From Syntrophobacterales bacterium (lineage in GTDB: Bacteria > Desulfobacterota > Syntrophia > Syntrophales > UBA5619), in NCBI GenBank assembly GCA_019429105.1, contig JAHYJE010000012.1, positions 1 to 64,000 on the forward strand: a DNA stretch of 64,000 nucleotides, given 5' to 3'. Below, in pieces: positions 26,473 through 35,260 of this stretch; the stretch's first letter is position 1; each line of letters begins with the position of its first letter. The notes under the pieces are model-generated. The model did no database searches, had not been told where the DNA came from, and saw only the letters and a program-made list of their open reading frames with translations. Position numbers and translations under genes: made by a program.

Positions 26473-26569
26473 AGGGTCTCCTTTTCCGCTCCTTCGTCCA
26501 TTGTGGTTTTCTCCGATGCTGTCCCCAGTACAAGGCCGGCGCGTTGCCGGCGGTTGTTCCCTTTGTCCT

Positions 26570-26698
26570 TCACAGACGCTCCTTGATTTTGACGAAGCCG
26601 ATCTCCGGCCATTGTTCCTCTACTACGAACGGGAGGCGGTATTCGCTTTGGGCCAGGTAGGTCAGAGCTCCTTCCGATTTGCCTTTTTCGGCAATAAG
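26570..26698 (-). pseudogene. orphan C-terminal protein fragment
   Basis: The frame is open between an upstream TAG (26701-26699) and a TGA at 26572-26570, about 42 codons without ATG. Its composition is protein-like (LIAEKGKSEGALTYL, then EIGFVKIKERL). I do not recognise the family. It probably marks the 3' end of a deleted gene. Confidence 0.3.
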
Positions 26699-26745
26699 CT
26701 AATATGTTTATGTAGATGACGGATCCGTTGGGACCGTCAAAGGCC

Positions 26746-26778
26746 TTTGTCGGGGGGTAACCATTTACCCTCGACAAA
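26746..26778. repeat. stem-loop with CCAT loop
   Basis: TTTGTCG..GGGTAA, loop CCAT, TTACCC.CGACAAA gives about 13 paired bases with a small bulge. A smaller hairpin with the same TAA-CCAT-TTA core is at 11870-11891, at the other side of the accessory region. Confidence 0.5.
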
Positions 26779-27197
26779 CCTCTTTCGTTAGAACCGCTGA
26801 TTTGTCTCTTGCAGGACGGGTCTATGCGCACCCGAACGCCCTGTCCAGAGAGGCGTTAAAGTCGAAAAGAATGGGCTAAGAGGCTTTTTTCGTACTAAAA
26901 CGGGGATGTCGAGACAGGGAATGCTTCTCTCACGGATGTCGAGCCTGCGTTCAGGGTGGCGTCACGCCGATAAAGAAGTTGAAGGTCACAATCACATGCT
27001 TGGTATGCGAAGAAAAGGACCAGCTCGGTGGATTCATACTGCTCATTGATAAAAGATCTCCCGTTGGCATTGATTCATACCTTTTGGGGACGGTTCTGTC
27101 AAGACAATCCTTCAGACATGCCTTTCAGACGTTTTGCTGATTTCAGGAAGCTACGCAAGAACCGGATGAACCAAAATTGAAAAATGCCTGAAGAGGA

Positions 27198-27371
27198 ATG
27201 GCAGTGGAACGGGCGGCGGCATGCGCCGGCGCGAAAACGGTCCTTTTCACCGGGGATGCCAGCCACGGGCTTTCCTACTTTCCCTTCCGGAAGGCCGAGC
27301 GTTCGCTTCTCGAAAAAGTCAATCCGGGAATGGATTCAGAAAAAATCCTTGCGCCGTTAGAAATCTGTTAG
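27198..27371 (+). CDS. short unrecognised ORF, possible gene fragment
   Basis: The 57-codon frame starts at an ATG after GAAGAGGA and reads MAVERAAACAGAKTVLFTGD, then YFPFRKAERSLLEKV. Its composition is enzyme-like but I recognise no family, and it ends just before the tRNA terminator. It may be the end of a deleted gene at the island edge. Confidence 0.3.
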   Translation: MAVERAAACAGAKTVLFTGDASHGLSYFPFRKAERSLLEKVNPGMDSEKILAPLEIC

Positions 27372-27390
27372 AAAAATCCCCCAAAAATGC

Positions 27391-27421
27391 AAAAAAGGGA
27401 TTAGCCGCTTTGGCTAACCCC
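27391..27421 (-). terminator. rho-independent terminator of tRNA-fMet
   Basis: On the minus strand GGGGTTAGCC-AAAG-CGGCTAATCCC is followed by TTTTTT. It begins 11 bases after the tRNA 3' end, in the right orientation. Confidence 0.85.
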
Positions 27422-27431
27422 CTGATTTCTT

Positions 27432-27508
<77 letters not shown>

Positions 27509-27678
27509 TCATTTAATATTCGGAGCCTATAACGCACGAGCCGCCTATTGTCAAGGTTTATTTCAATTTGCGATAGTTTTCTTGACTTAAAACATAACCT
27601 TGCTATTATCGCCGCTGATTTTATGAGAGTCATCAAAGAAACGATAACATCTTCAAACTGATAAAGAGGAAATGCTCC

Positions 27679-29925
27679 GTGAAAAAAATCCTGAATAAAT
27701 TGCTTTCCGTATCGCCTTTGAAGATCGCTGTTTTGGTGATAGCGGTCGCCATAGTCCTCTTTTTTATTGATTCCAGCTTCCTGCGCTTTATGGAATTAAA
27801 GGCCTTCGACTTGCGCACCGTCTCCCGCGGAGCGGTCCCCGCGGGGCAAGAGACCGTTATCGTAACCATTGATGAAAAGAGTCTGAGCGAATTGGGAAGA
27901 TGGCCTTGGCCGAGAACAACGATTGCCGAGCTTACCAAAAAATTAAAAGAACAGGGCGCCAAGGCTGTCGGATTTGATATAGTTTTTGCAGAGCCGGACA
28001 ATAACTCCAGCCTTAAAACGGTACAGGAAATCCTGCGTGATGTTAAAAATACCGGCGCCGACGGCAAATTTACCAATATCCTGGAGAAGAAAAAAAATGA
28101 GGCGGACACCGACGCCCTCCTTGCCGAATCCATCGCAAAAGCCCAAAATGTAACCCTCGGTTATTTCTTTCATCTCAGCGCAAAAGAGGTTGGCCATCTG
28201 CAAGAGGCTCAGATCAAAGCTTCGGAGGAGGCGATCGCCAATGGCCGTTTTTCGATGGTGAAAAGAACAAAAGAAGCCGACGAAAGGCCAATAGTCCATG
28301 CCTATGCGGTGCAGCCCAATCTCCCGGTCATATCGGAAGCGGCTGAAAATGGCGGATACTTCAATGCCTTCCCCGATAGGGACGGAATTATCCGCTGGTC
28401 GCCGCTCGTGATTAAATTCCGTGACAACTACTATTCATCCCTGGCGCTTTCGCTGCTCGTTCAGTATCTGGAATGGCCCATGCTTGCCCTGAACATAGCC
28501 GATTTTGGAGTGGAAAGCATCCGTCTTGACAAGCTTCGAATACCGACTGACGAGGAGGGCAGACTGCTCATCAACTACCTTGGGCCGCCCAAAACATTTC
28601 CCCACTATTCGGTTTCGGATATCCTGAAGGGGCGCATCCCCCCCTATAAAATAAAGGGAAAGATCGTGCTGGTCGGCGCCACGGCAACGGGCATCTATGA
28701 CATGAGAACCACCCCCTTCAGCTCCTTTTATCCGGGTGTGGAGATTCATGCAACCGTCATCGACAATATCCTGCGCCAAAATTTTCTTATCCACTCCGGA
28801 TGGATAAAATTCATTGATGTCTGCATTATTGTCATGGTCGGTCTGCTTATCGGATTTCTGCTCCCCCGCCTGAAGGCAATGGCGGGAATGGCCTTGAGCG
28901 GTTCGCTCATCGCGGCCTTTATAATCATCAACACTAATATCTTTATCCATTACAACGTCTGGATGAACATGATTTATCCGTTGCTCACGATGATTGCCTC
29001 CTATCTGGGAATAACGGTTTATCGCTACGTAACGGAAGAACGGGAAAAGAAGAAGATCCGGGGCGCCTTTCAATACTACCTGACCGCTTCCGTCGTAAAC
29101 GAAATATTGAAGGACCCCAGCAAATTAAAACTGGGCGGCGACAAAAAAAACCTGTCGGTGATGTTCTCCGACATCAGAGGCTTCACCAGCATTTCTGAAC
29201 AGCTCGCCCCCGAACAGTTGGTACAGCTTTTAAACGAGTACCTGACCGCCATGACGAACATCGTCTTCAAGCACGAGGGGCTGCTGGACAAATACATCGG
29301 TGACGCGATCATGGCTGTTTTCGGCGCCCCGCTGGACCAGCCCGACCATGCCCGGCGCGCCTGCCTGACCGCCGTGGAGATGATGTCGGAATTAAAACGC
29401 CTGCGAATAAAGTGGGCCAGTGAGGGGTGGCCGCCGATAAATATCGGGATCGGGATCAACACCGGTGATATGGTAGTAGGAAACATGGGCTCCGAAATGC
29501 GGTTTGACTACACAGTCATGGGAGACAGCGTGAATCTTTCCTCCCGGCTGGAGGGAACCAATAAAGAATATGGAACAAACATCATCGTCAGCGAGTTTAC
29601 TCACGAAATCGTGAAGGATGAATTTTTCTTCAGGGAATTGGATGCCGTTCGTGTTAAAGGGAAAAAACTGCCGGTACGGATATTCGAGCTGCTCGGAGAA
29701 CAAAAAGACAAGGCGCAATGGCAAGGATTTGCAGATATCTTCGCAACTGGTCTGCAATCGTACCGGGAGGGCAGATGGGATGAAGCAATAGCCCAATTCA
29801 ACAAGGTTTTAGGGGCAAAACCGGGTGATTATCCGGCACAGCTCTACCTCGAGCGCTGTGAGGCGTTAAAAGAGAATCCTCCCGAGGGCGAGTGGGACGG
29901 CGTATTTACGATGACAAAAAAATAA
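27679..29925 (+). CDS. CHASE2-domain adenylate/guanylate cyclase
   Basis: This is a membrane sensor making cyclic nucleotide. The 748-residue product has an N-terminal helix (about 15-31), an extracytoplasmic CHASE2 domain (about 40-370, with VIVTIDEKSLSELGRWPWPR), three membrane helices (about 375-450) and a class III cyclase domain (about 480-650, SVMFSDIRGFTSISEQ; DKYIGDAIMAVFG). A C-terminal TPR-like pair covers about 685-745. The metal-binding Asp of FSDIRGF is present. The ligand and downstream target are unknown. Confidence 0.93.
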   Translation: MKKILNKLLSVSPLKIAVLVIAVAIVLFFIDSSFLRFMELKAFDLRTVSRGAVPAGQETVIVTIDEKSLSELGRWPWPRTTIAELTKKLKEQGAKAVGFDIVFAEPDNNSSLKTVQEILRDVKNTGADGKFTNILEKKKNEADTDALLAESIAKAQNVTLGYFFHLSAKEVGHLQEAQIKASEEAIANGRFSMVKRTKEADERPIVHAYAVQPNLPVISEAAENGGYFNAFPDRDGIIRWSPLVIKFRDNYYSSLALSLLVQYLEWPMLALNIADFGVESIRLDKLRIPTDEEGRLLINYLGPPKTFPHYSVSDILKGRIPPYKIKGKIVLVGATATGIYDMRTTPFSSFYPGVEIHATVIDNILRQNFLIHSGWIKFIDVCIIVMVGLLIGFLLPRLKAMAGMALSGSLIAAFIIINTNIFIHYNVWMNMIYPLLTMIASYLGITVYRYVTEEREKKKIRGAFQYYLTASVVNEILKDPSKLKLGGDKKNLSVMFSDIRGFTSISEQLAPEQLVQLLNEYLTAMTNIVFKHEGLLDKYIGDAIMAVFGAPLDQPDHARRACLTAVEMMSELKRLRIKWASEGWPPINIGIGINTGDMVVGNMGSEMRFDYTVMGDSVNLSSRLEGTNKEYGTNIIVSEFTHEIVKDEFFFRELDAVRVKGKKLPVRIFELLGEQKDKAQWQGFADIFATGLQSYREGRWDEAIAQFNKVLGAKPGDYPAQLYLERCEALKENPPEGEWDGVFTMTKK

Positions 29926-29966
29926 TTGCCGGTGGGGCGCTTTGACCGGCGGATGGAAATATTTTA

Positions 29967-31925
29967 ATGACTCTTCAGGAAACACAGCCGTATCGAAGTT
30001 GGGTAGAGGTTGACCTCGGCCACTTTGCCGCAAACTGGAAGGCGATAAAAAGGCTCCTCGCACCCGGCGTTCAGATCATGCAGGTTGTAAAGGCGGATGG
30101 CTACGGCCACGGGGCGATTGAAATATCCAATGCGGCCCTGCAAAACGGCGCCTCTTTTCTCGGCGTCGCCAACGCCGATGAAGGCGTTCAGCTGCGCGTC
30201 AGCGGAATAACCGCACCGATCGTTATCCTCTCCCCCGCGACAGCCCCGGAAATTGAGCAGATCATCAAATACAAGCTGACACCCTCGGTTTCCGCCTGGG
30301 ATTTCGCCCGGGAACTTAATGAAAAAGCTCACAAGGCGGAACTTGTCGTACCGGTGCACATTGAGGTAGATACCGGCATGGGCCGGGGGGGAATGCTTTG
30401 CAAAGAGGCACTGGAGGCCATCCGGGGAATCGCCGCCTTCCCCAATCTGAAGATAGAAGGGATCTTCACCCATTTTTCGGAAAGCGAAATCACCTCTTTC
30501 TACAACAATTTGCAGGGAAAGGCGTTTCAGGACATGTTAACGCGCCTCGAGGCAACCGGCTTGAATATCCCGATTCGCCACATCGCCAACAGCGGAGCAA
30601 TCGTCAACTATCCGCAGTACAACCTCGACATGGTGCGGCCGGGGCTTATAACCTATGGCATCCATCCTTCTCCGGAGACAACGGAAAAGCTCGCGCTCAG
30701 CCCGGTCATGAGCTTCAAGACACGGGTGGCCCTGATCAAGAATTTTCCCGAGGGGTACGGGATAGGCTATGGACGGACCTTCATAACGCGAAAACCGACA
30801 CGCATCGCTACGATCCCCGTAGGCTACGGCGACGGCCTCAGTTGGCTGCTCTCCAATAAGGGCGAAGCGCTCGTCCGGGGCAAAAGGGTTCCAATCGTCG
30901 GACGAATCTCGATGGACATGTGCACGCTCGACATAAGCGGCCTGGGAGATTGCGCAGTGGGCGACGAGGTCCTGCTGATGGGAAAGCAGGGAAACGAAAC
31001 GATTACCGCCGAAGAGATAGCCGCAAAATCGCACTCCATCAGCTATGAAATCCTCTGCGCCGTCGGCAAACGGGCGCCGCGGGTCTTTTGCCGGGACGGC
31101 CGACCTGACCGGATAGAACCGCGCCTCCGTCGCATTTTTATCCCCGGCGAGGAGCGGTCGATCGCCAGAATTGATGGAATTATCCGTAGTTGCTTTCAGG
31201 CACGGGCGAAAAACGACGAACTGGGCAACGCGATTTACAGTGAGATGTTTGAACTTCTGTTCGGTAAAAACGATCGGCGCCTCGATTTGAGAAACAACTT
31301 TTGCTACGCTGTCACATTTTCCGAATTTTCTGCTGCGGAAATTGACAAAAACCCGGCCCGCAAAAGCTCCTTCAAGGTAACAACCCATATTGAATACACA
31401 AAAGAGCTGCGAAATTCGCAATTCATGATTGGCTGCGCCTTCAATGATGAACAGTTGGCTGCGCTTTTCGAAAACGGTCTTTGCGAATACCGCTGGCAGA
31501 TGAACAAAGAAGATGATTTGGGAAAAGATGTTGATTTCACGGTAAAAACTGTCATTATCGATAACGAAAGCATTCCCCTGCTCAAAACCGCCACATCCGA
31601 AAACGGGTTTGAGGCATGGTTCGGAACGGACGACCTGCGGAAAAAGATAAACACCCTTGCCCGCGTCGCGATCGAGATCGAAACCAAGCAAAATAAGGAG
31701 AATCGGTTATTTTCCGCCTACGTGGTATATCCGACAAGGGGCGTGCAGATCTCGTTCGACTACCGGGGAACGGGCATAAAAAATGTCCGGGATGTCTGCT
31801 TTTTCTCCGGGAAAAACCACAATCCGGAAATACTTCGCATACCGGACGAATCCGTTACGCTGCGCCTGCCCGAAGACTCGTGGATATTTCCGACCAGCGG
31901 CGTTACCTTTTTCTGGGATCTTTAA
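29967..31925 (+). CDS. alr: alanine racemase with unrecognised C-terminal domain
   Basis: Alanine racemase makes D-Ala for peptidoglycan. Residues about 1-375 form a full PLP enzyme: MQVVKADGYGHG with the PLP lysine, GYGIGYGRTF with the catalytic Tyr region, and VGRISMDMCTLD. A further 275 residues follow (from about RRIFIPGEERS to the end at WIFPTSGVTFFWDL). These are beta-rich in appearance and match no family I know. Usual Alr length is about 370. The adjacent ddl gene uses its product. Confidence 0.9.
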   Translation: MTLQETQPYRSWVEVDLGHFAANWKAIKRLLAPGVQIMQVVKADGYGHGAIEISNAALQNGASFLGVANADEGVQLRVSGITAPIVILSPATAPEIEQIIKYKLTPSVSAWDFARELNEKAHKAELVVPVHIEVDTGMGRGGMLCKEALEAIRGIAAFPNLKIEGIFTHFSESEITSFYNNLQGKAFQDMLTRLEATGLNIPIRHIANSGAIVNYPQYNLDMVRPGLITYGIHPSPETTEKLALSPVMSFKTRVALIKNFPEGYGIGYGRTFITRKPTRIATIPVGYGDGLSWLLSNKGEALVRGKRVPIVGRISMDMCTLDISGLGDCAVGDEVLLMGKQGNETITAEEIAAKSHSISYEILCAVGKRAPRVFCRDGRPDRIEPRLRRIFIPGEERSIARIDGIIRSCFQARAKNDELGNAIYSEMFELLFGKNDRRLDLRNNFCYAVTFSEFSAAEIDKNPARKSSFKVTTHIEYTKELRNSQFMIGCAFNDEQLAALFENGLCEYRWQMNKEDDLGKDVDFTVKTVIIDNESIPLLKTATSENGFEAWFGTDDLRKKINTLARVAIEIETKQNKENRLFSAYVVYPTRGVQISFDYRGTGIKNVRDVCFFSGKNHNPEILRIPDESVTLRLPEDSWIFPTSGVTFFWDL

Positions 31926-31973
31926 AACCGGGCGCAACAGGTACATTTATTACTATTTCAAGGGGTCATTTTT

Positions 31974-33029
31974 GTGGATAAATTAAGAATAGGCGTAGTT
32001 TTGGGGGGAATGTCGTCTGAAAGGGAGGTTTCCCTCAACAGCGGCAGAAATGTTTACGACAATCTCGATCGGGACACATACGAGCCGGTCCCGATTTTTA
32101 TGGATGCAACAGGGCGTCTCTGGGTGATTCCCTGGCAGCTCATCTCGCAGAACACAACGAAAGATATTGCCGAACGTCTTGAAAAGGAAGCGCGGCGCAT
32201 TTCCTATGAGGGTCTAAAAAACGAAATTGATTTCGCCTTCATTTCGCTGCACGGTAAATTTGGCGAAGACGGCTGCCTGCAGGGGCTCATGGAGTTGCTC
32301 GGCATTCCTTACACCGGCGCCGGCGTGCTGGCCTCCGCGCTCGGCATGGACAAGCATATTCAGCAGAAAATACTGCAAGCCGAGGGGCTCGGCGTCCCCC
32401 GCAGTATTTTAGTCCCGGAACGGGAGTGGCTGGAAGACCCACAGAAAATAACAGGAGAAATTACCGATGTTATTGGTTTTCCCTGTTTTGCCAAACCACC
32501 CCGGGAGGGATCGAGCATCGGCGTTACGCTCGTGCGTAACGCAGCAACTCTTGCCGCCGGCATCACCGAGGCCATGAAGTGGGACCGAGCCGTTCTCGTT
32601 GAGGAATTTCTCGACGGAACGGAGTTTTCCACAATAATACTGGAGGAAGATGGCGAATATCAGGCCCTGGAAGTAACCGAGATTTACCCTCAGAGCGAAT
32701 ATTTTACCTATGACGACAAGTACATGCCCGGGCGTTGCCGAAAATTTACCCCGCCCAGAAATATCTCGGCGGAAGATGTGGAAAAGATAAAGCAGGAGGC
32801 CATCCGCGCCTTTCGCGCCCTCGGATTTCGCTCCTATGGACGGATAGACGGATTTTATATGAAAAACGGCCGGATATTGATTACCGACCCGAACTCCTCG
32901 TCCGGCATGGCGCCCTCGTCTTTTTTCTTTGAGCAGGCCGCAAGCGCCGGGATGCTGCCCTCAATGATCATCAGCCGCCTGATCGAAAACGCCCTAATCA
33001 TCCACAAAGAAAAAAAGGGGCCCCTCTAA
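31974..33029 (+). CDS. ddl: D-alanine--D-alanine ligase
   Basis: Ddl is an ATP-grasp enzyme that joins two D-Ala for cell-wall precursors. The GTG start at 31974 follows AAGGGG. The 351-residue product has LGGMSSEREVSLNSG, SLHGKFGEDGCLQGLMELLG and GIPYTGAGVLASALGMDK at the N-terminus. ATP-grasp motifs VEEFLDGTEFS and ITDPNSSSGMAPSSFFF follow. The usual metal-binding NxxPG near the end is replaced by DPNSSSGM, a point to check. It is downstream of alr. Confidence 0.88.
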   Translation: MDKLRIGVVLGGMSSEREVSLNSGRNVYDNLDRDTYEPVPIFMDATGRLWVIPWQLISQNTTKDIAERLEKEARRISYEGLKNEIDFAFISLHGKFGEDGCLQGLMELLGIPYTGAGVLASALGMDKHIQQKILQAEGLGVPRSILVPEREWLEDPQKITGEITDVIGFPCFAKPPREGSSIGVTLVRNAATLAAGITEAMKWDRAVLVEEFLDGTEFSTIILEEDGEYQALEVTEIYPQSEYFTYDDKYMPGRCRKFTPPRNISAEDVEKIKQEAIRAFRALGFRSYGRIDGFYMKNGRILITDPNSSSGMAPSSFFFEQAASAGMLPSMIISRLIENALIIHKEKKGPL

Positions 33030-33038
33030 AGGACGAGC

Positions 33039-33767
33039 TCAAAACATCCCGCCGTTTACTGAAATTACCTGGCCGGTAATGTATGAAGAATCGTCTGAAC
33101 AGAGAAAACGAATTACCCTTGCCACTTCTTCGGGACGTCCGAGACGTCCCATCGGGATCAGCTCTTTTATTTTTTGCCGGGGGATGCCCTTTGTCATTTC
33201 AGTGTCTATCGCCCCGGGGGCAACTACATTTATTCGGACTCCGAATCTTGCAGATTCAGCGGCAATGGTGCGGCTGGCGGCAATAATGCCGGCCTTGGCC
33301 GCCGCGTAATTGGCCTGTCCCGGGTTTCCGACCAGAGCCGAAACAGAGGACAAAGAGACAATTGTCCCCTTTTTACGGCGAATCATCCCCCGCAAGACCG
33401 GTCTCGTCACATTGTAAAAACCGTTTAGGTTCGTCTCGATCACCCGCTGCCAACTGGCAGGGGACATCGTCATGAAAAGCCCGTCCTCCGCAATTCCGGC
33501 GTTATTTATCAATGCATCAACGTGCCCCAGCCGCTTAAGCAGATCATCCATCGCCTGCCCTGTCTCATCGGCGCAGGCGATGTCAAACTTTACCGCCTCC
33601 GCGCTCCCGCCCGCCTCCCTGATCACTCTGAGCGACTCCCCGGCAGCCTCGTCGTTTTGCCTGTACGTGATTGCGACCTTATATCCGTGCGCGGCCAGAT
33701 CAACGGCAACGGCCCGGCCTATTCCCCGGCTTCCCCCGGTGACAATCGCAATGAGCATCTCCCCCAT
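33039..33767 (-). CDS. fabG: 3-oxoacyl-ACP reductase FabG (SDR family)
   Basis: FabG reduces 3-oxoacyl-ACP with NADPH in fatty-acid synthesis. The 242-residue short-chain dehydrogenase has the cofactor motif TGGSRGIGRA, NNAG, and the catalytic set SLSSVSALVGNPGQANYAAAK (Ser, Tyr-x3-Lys, given here over two segments). It ends ITGQVISVNGGMF as FabG proteins do. It stands alone and is convergent with ddl. Other SDR substrates are possible. Confidence 0.85.
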   Translation of the reverse strand: MGEMLIAIVTGGSRGIGRAVAVDLAAHGYKVAITYRQNDEAAGESLRVIREAGGSAEAVKFDIACADETGQAMDDLLKRLGHVDALINNAGIAEDGLFMTMSPASWQRVIETNLNGFYNVTRPVLRGMIRRKKGTIVSLSSVSALVGNPGQANYAAAKAGIIAASRTIAAESARFGVRINVVAPGAIDTEMTKGIPRQKIKELIPMGRLGRPEEVARVIRFLCSDDSSYITGQVISVNGGMF

Positions 33768-34088
33768 ATTTCCGTTTCTCCATACTTGCCGCTCCTGTGA
33801 AAAGTTATTAACATTTCACGCTCCGCGGCTTAGGACAAAATTTACTTTTGACGAAGGCATTAACTATACTTTCCGAAAAGCTGTGTCAAGAATTCTTCCA
33901 GTTTGCGAATCCCGGCAAACATCTCAGCAAAACTTATTGACAATATTGAATGCATTGAGATAGAAGTATAACAGTAATCTGCCTTCATCATTACATATAG
34001 ATAGGAGTACTTTAAATTACGGTGATTTAGCATTACTGCAAGGCGAAAAGGGAACTTTCAGGCAATAATTTATCACCCTTTTAAAAAA
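33768..34088. other. intergenic stretch upstream of the amino-acid ABC operon
   Basis: No gene is seen. A TTGACA at 33937-33942 has no good -10 at the right spacing. The better promoter candidate lies at 34089-34110. Confidence 0.4.
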
Positions 34089-34110
34089 ACCGGAGAGACC
34101 GGTTTATAAT
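34089..34110 (+). promoter_or_regulatory. putative promoter and operator of the amino-acid ABC operon
   Basis: A perfect -10 TATAAT (34105-34110) lies 24 bases before the start codon, with a dyad ACCGG-5-CCGGT (34089-34103) just upstream of it. The -35 region is poor (TAAAAA), which fits a regulated promoter. A bound regulator is an inference. Confidence 0.45.
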
Positions 34111-34133
34111 TGTCAACAACTTGGGAGGGAAAA

Positions 34134-35153
34134 ATGAAGACAGCAAGATTATATTTGTTGGTTGTGGCTTTTGTCGTCATGCTGACGGGGCTTGCCTTTG
34201 CCGGACAGACTTTTGACAACGTTAAGGCGAAGGGTTATGTAACCGTCGGCGTTAATGGCGACCTTTTCGGGTTCGGAAAACCGAACGAAAAAGGGGTATG
34301 GGGCGGCCTTGATGTCGATACCGGCCATGCGATCGCGGTCGCGGTCTTTGGGGATGCCAGCAAGATCAAGTTCATTCCCTTGACAGCCGTCCAGCGTTTC
34401 ACCGCCCTGCAGGCTGGCGAAATAGATGTCCTCTGCCGCAACGCGACCCAGACGCTCGGGCGCGACACGGAGCTCGGCCTCGATTTTGTTCATGTCAACT
34501 ATTACGATGGCCAGGGTTTTCTGGTTCCCAAAAAACTGAATATAAAAAGCGCCAGGGAGCTTGACGGCGCCACCGTTTGCGTTCTGCCGGGCACCACCAC
34601 CGAGTTGAACGTCGCCGATTATTTCCGAACCAACAAGATGAAGATGAAACCGGTCGTTATCGAAAACACCGCGGAGCTTGCCAAGGCCTTCTTCGCCGGC
34701 AGATGCGACGTACTTACCTCCGACGCATCGCAGTTGGCCGGAACAAGGGCCGTCGCCCCCCACCCGAGCGATTATGTAATCCTTCCCGACATCATTTCCA
34801 AGGAGCCGCTTGCCCCGGCCGTACGGCATGGGGACGACCAGTGGCGAGACATTGTTAACTACGCGGTTATGGCCATGATCGAAGCCGAGGAACTCGGCAT
34901 CACCTCCAAAAACGTCGATCAGATGCTCAAGAGCAATAATCCCAACGTAAAGCGATTTCTCGGGGTAACGCCGGGCAATGGTAAAGCCCTCGGCGTCAAT
35001 GAAAAATGGGCATACAACATCATCAAACAGGTGGGAAACTACGGCGAGGTGTTTGAACGCAATGTCGGTGAAAATACGCCTTTGAAGATTAGACGCGGCC
35101 TGAACGCCCTCTGGAATAACGGCGGCATAATGTACACGCCGCCCTTTAAATAA
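34134..35153 (+). CDS. aapJ: amino-acid ABC transporter substrate-binding protein (AapJ-like)
   Basis: This periplasmic protein captures L-amino acids. The ATG at 34134 follows GGGAGGGA. The 339-residue product has a signal peptide ending AFA (about residue 23), then VKAKGYVTVGVNGDLFGF and WGGLDVDTGHAIAVAVFGD, the general amino-acid-binding (AapJ/BztA) start. VNYYDGQGFLVPKKL and GTTTELNVADYF follow. It heads an operon with two permeases and an ATPase, the Aap/Bzt arrangement. Confidence 0.9.
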   Translation: MKTARLYLLVVAFVVMLTGLAFAGQTFDNVKAKGYVTVGVNGDLFGFGKPNEKGVWGGLDVDTGHAIAVAVFGDASKIKFIPLTAVQRFTALQAGEIDVLCRNATQTLGRDTELGLDFVHVNYYDGQGFLVPKKLNIKSARELDGATVCVLPGTTTELNVADYFRTNKMKMKPVVIENTAELAKAFFAGRCDVLTSDASQLAGTRAVAPHPSDYVILPDIISKEPLAPAVRHGDDQWRDIVNYAVMAMIEAEELGITSKNVDQMLKSNNPNVKRFLGVTPGNGKALGVNEKWAYNIIKQVGNYGEVFERNVGENTPLKIRRGLNALWNNGGIMYTPPFK

Positions 35154-35186
35154 ATCCCTGCCCCTCCGTTTGGGACGATCATGGAC

Positions 35187-35217
35187 GGCAGGGACGGGTT
35201 TATCACCCGTCCCTGCC
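35187..35217 (+). repeat. 13-bp perfect intercistronic hairpin
   Basis: GGCAGGGACGGGT, a five-base loop, then its exact complement lie in the gap between the binding-protein and permease genes. There is no strong T run, so it more likely stabilises the upstream mRNA end or partially terminates, giving more binding protein than permease. Confidence 0.7.
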
Positions 35218-35260
35218 AATGGCTCTGTATGTTGTTTCTATTTTCTTGTAAAGTGCGCGG

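Larger units (their letters stand above)
26473..27197. other. intergenic stretch with an orphan reading fragment and stem-loop
   Basis: No complete gene is seen. A minus-strand open stretch (26570-26698) without a start codon reads like a real C-terminus (ALTYLAQSEYRLPFVVEEQW, ending VKIKERL) and may be a gene remnant. A strong stem-loop with a CCAT loop lies at 26746-26778. The promoter of the methyltransferase operon should be here but I cannot place it. Confidence 0.4.

Noticed and set aside
24818-26533. Reading the whole 571-codon frame as one gene
   Set aside because: Its first 279 codons overlap the Methyltransf_24 gene in another frame and have no domain. A good ribosome site and overlap at 25696 support a later start.
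26466-26831. 121-codon minus-strand frame upstream of the first methyltransferase
   Set aside because: Basic, low-complexity composition with no domain. A different frame in the same place looks more protein-like but has no start codon.
30537-31691. 384-codon minus-strand frame
   Set aside because: Antisense to the alanine racemase gene. No motifs, no ribosome site and no context.
33937-33972. TTGACA as promoter of the amino-acid ABC operon
   Set aside because: No -10 hexamer lies at 16-18 bases; the TATAAC downstream is 24 bases away.
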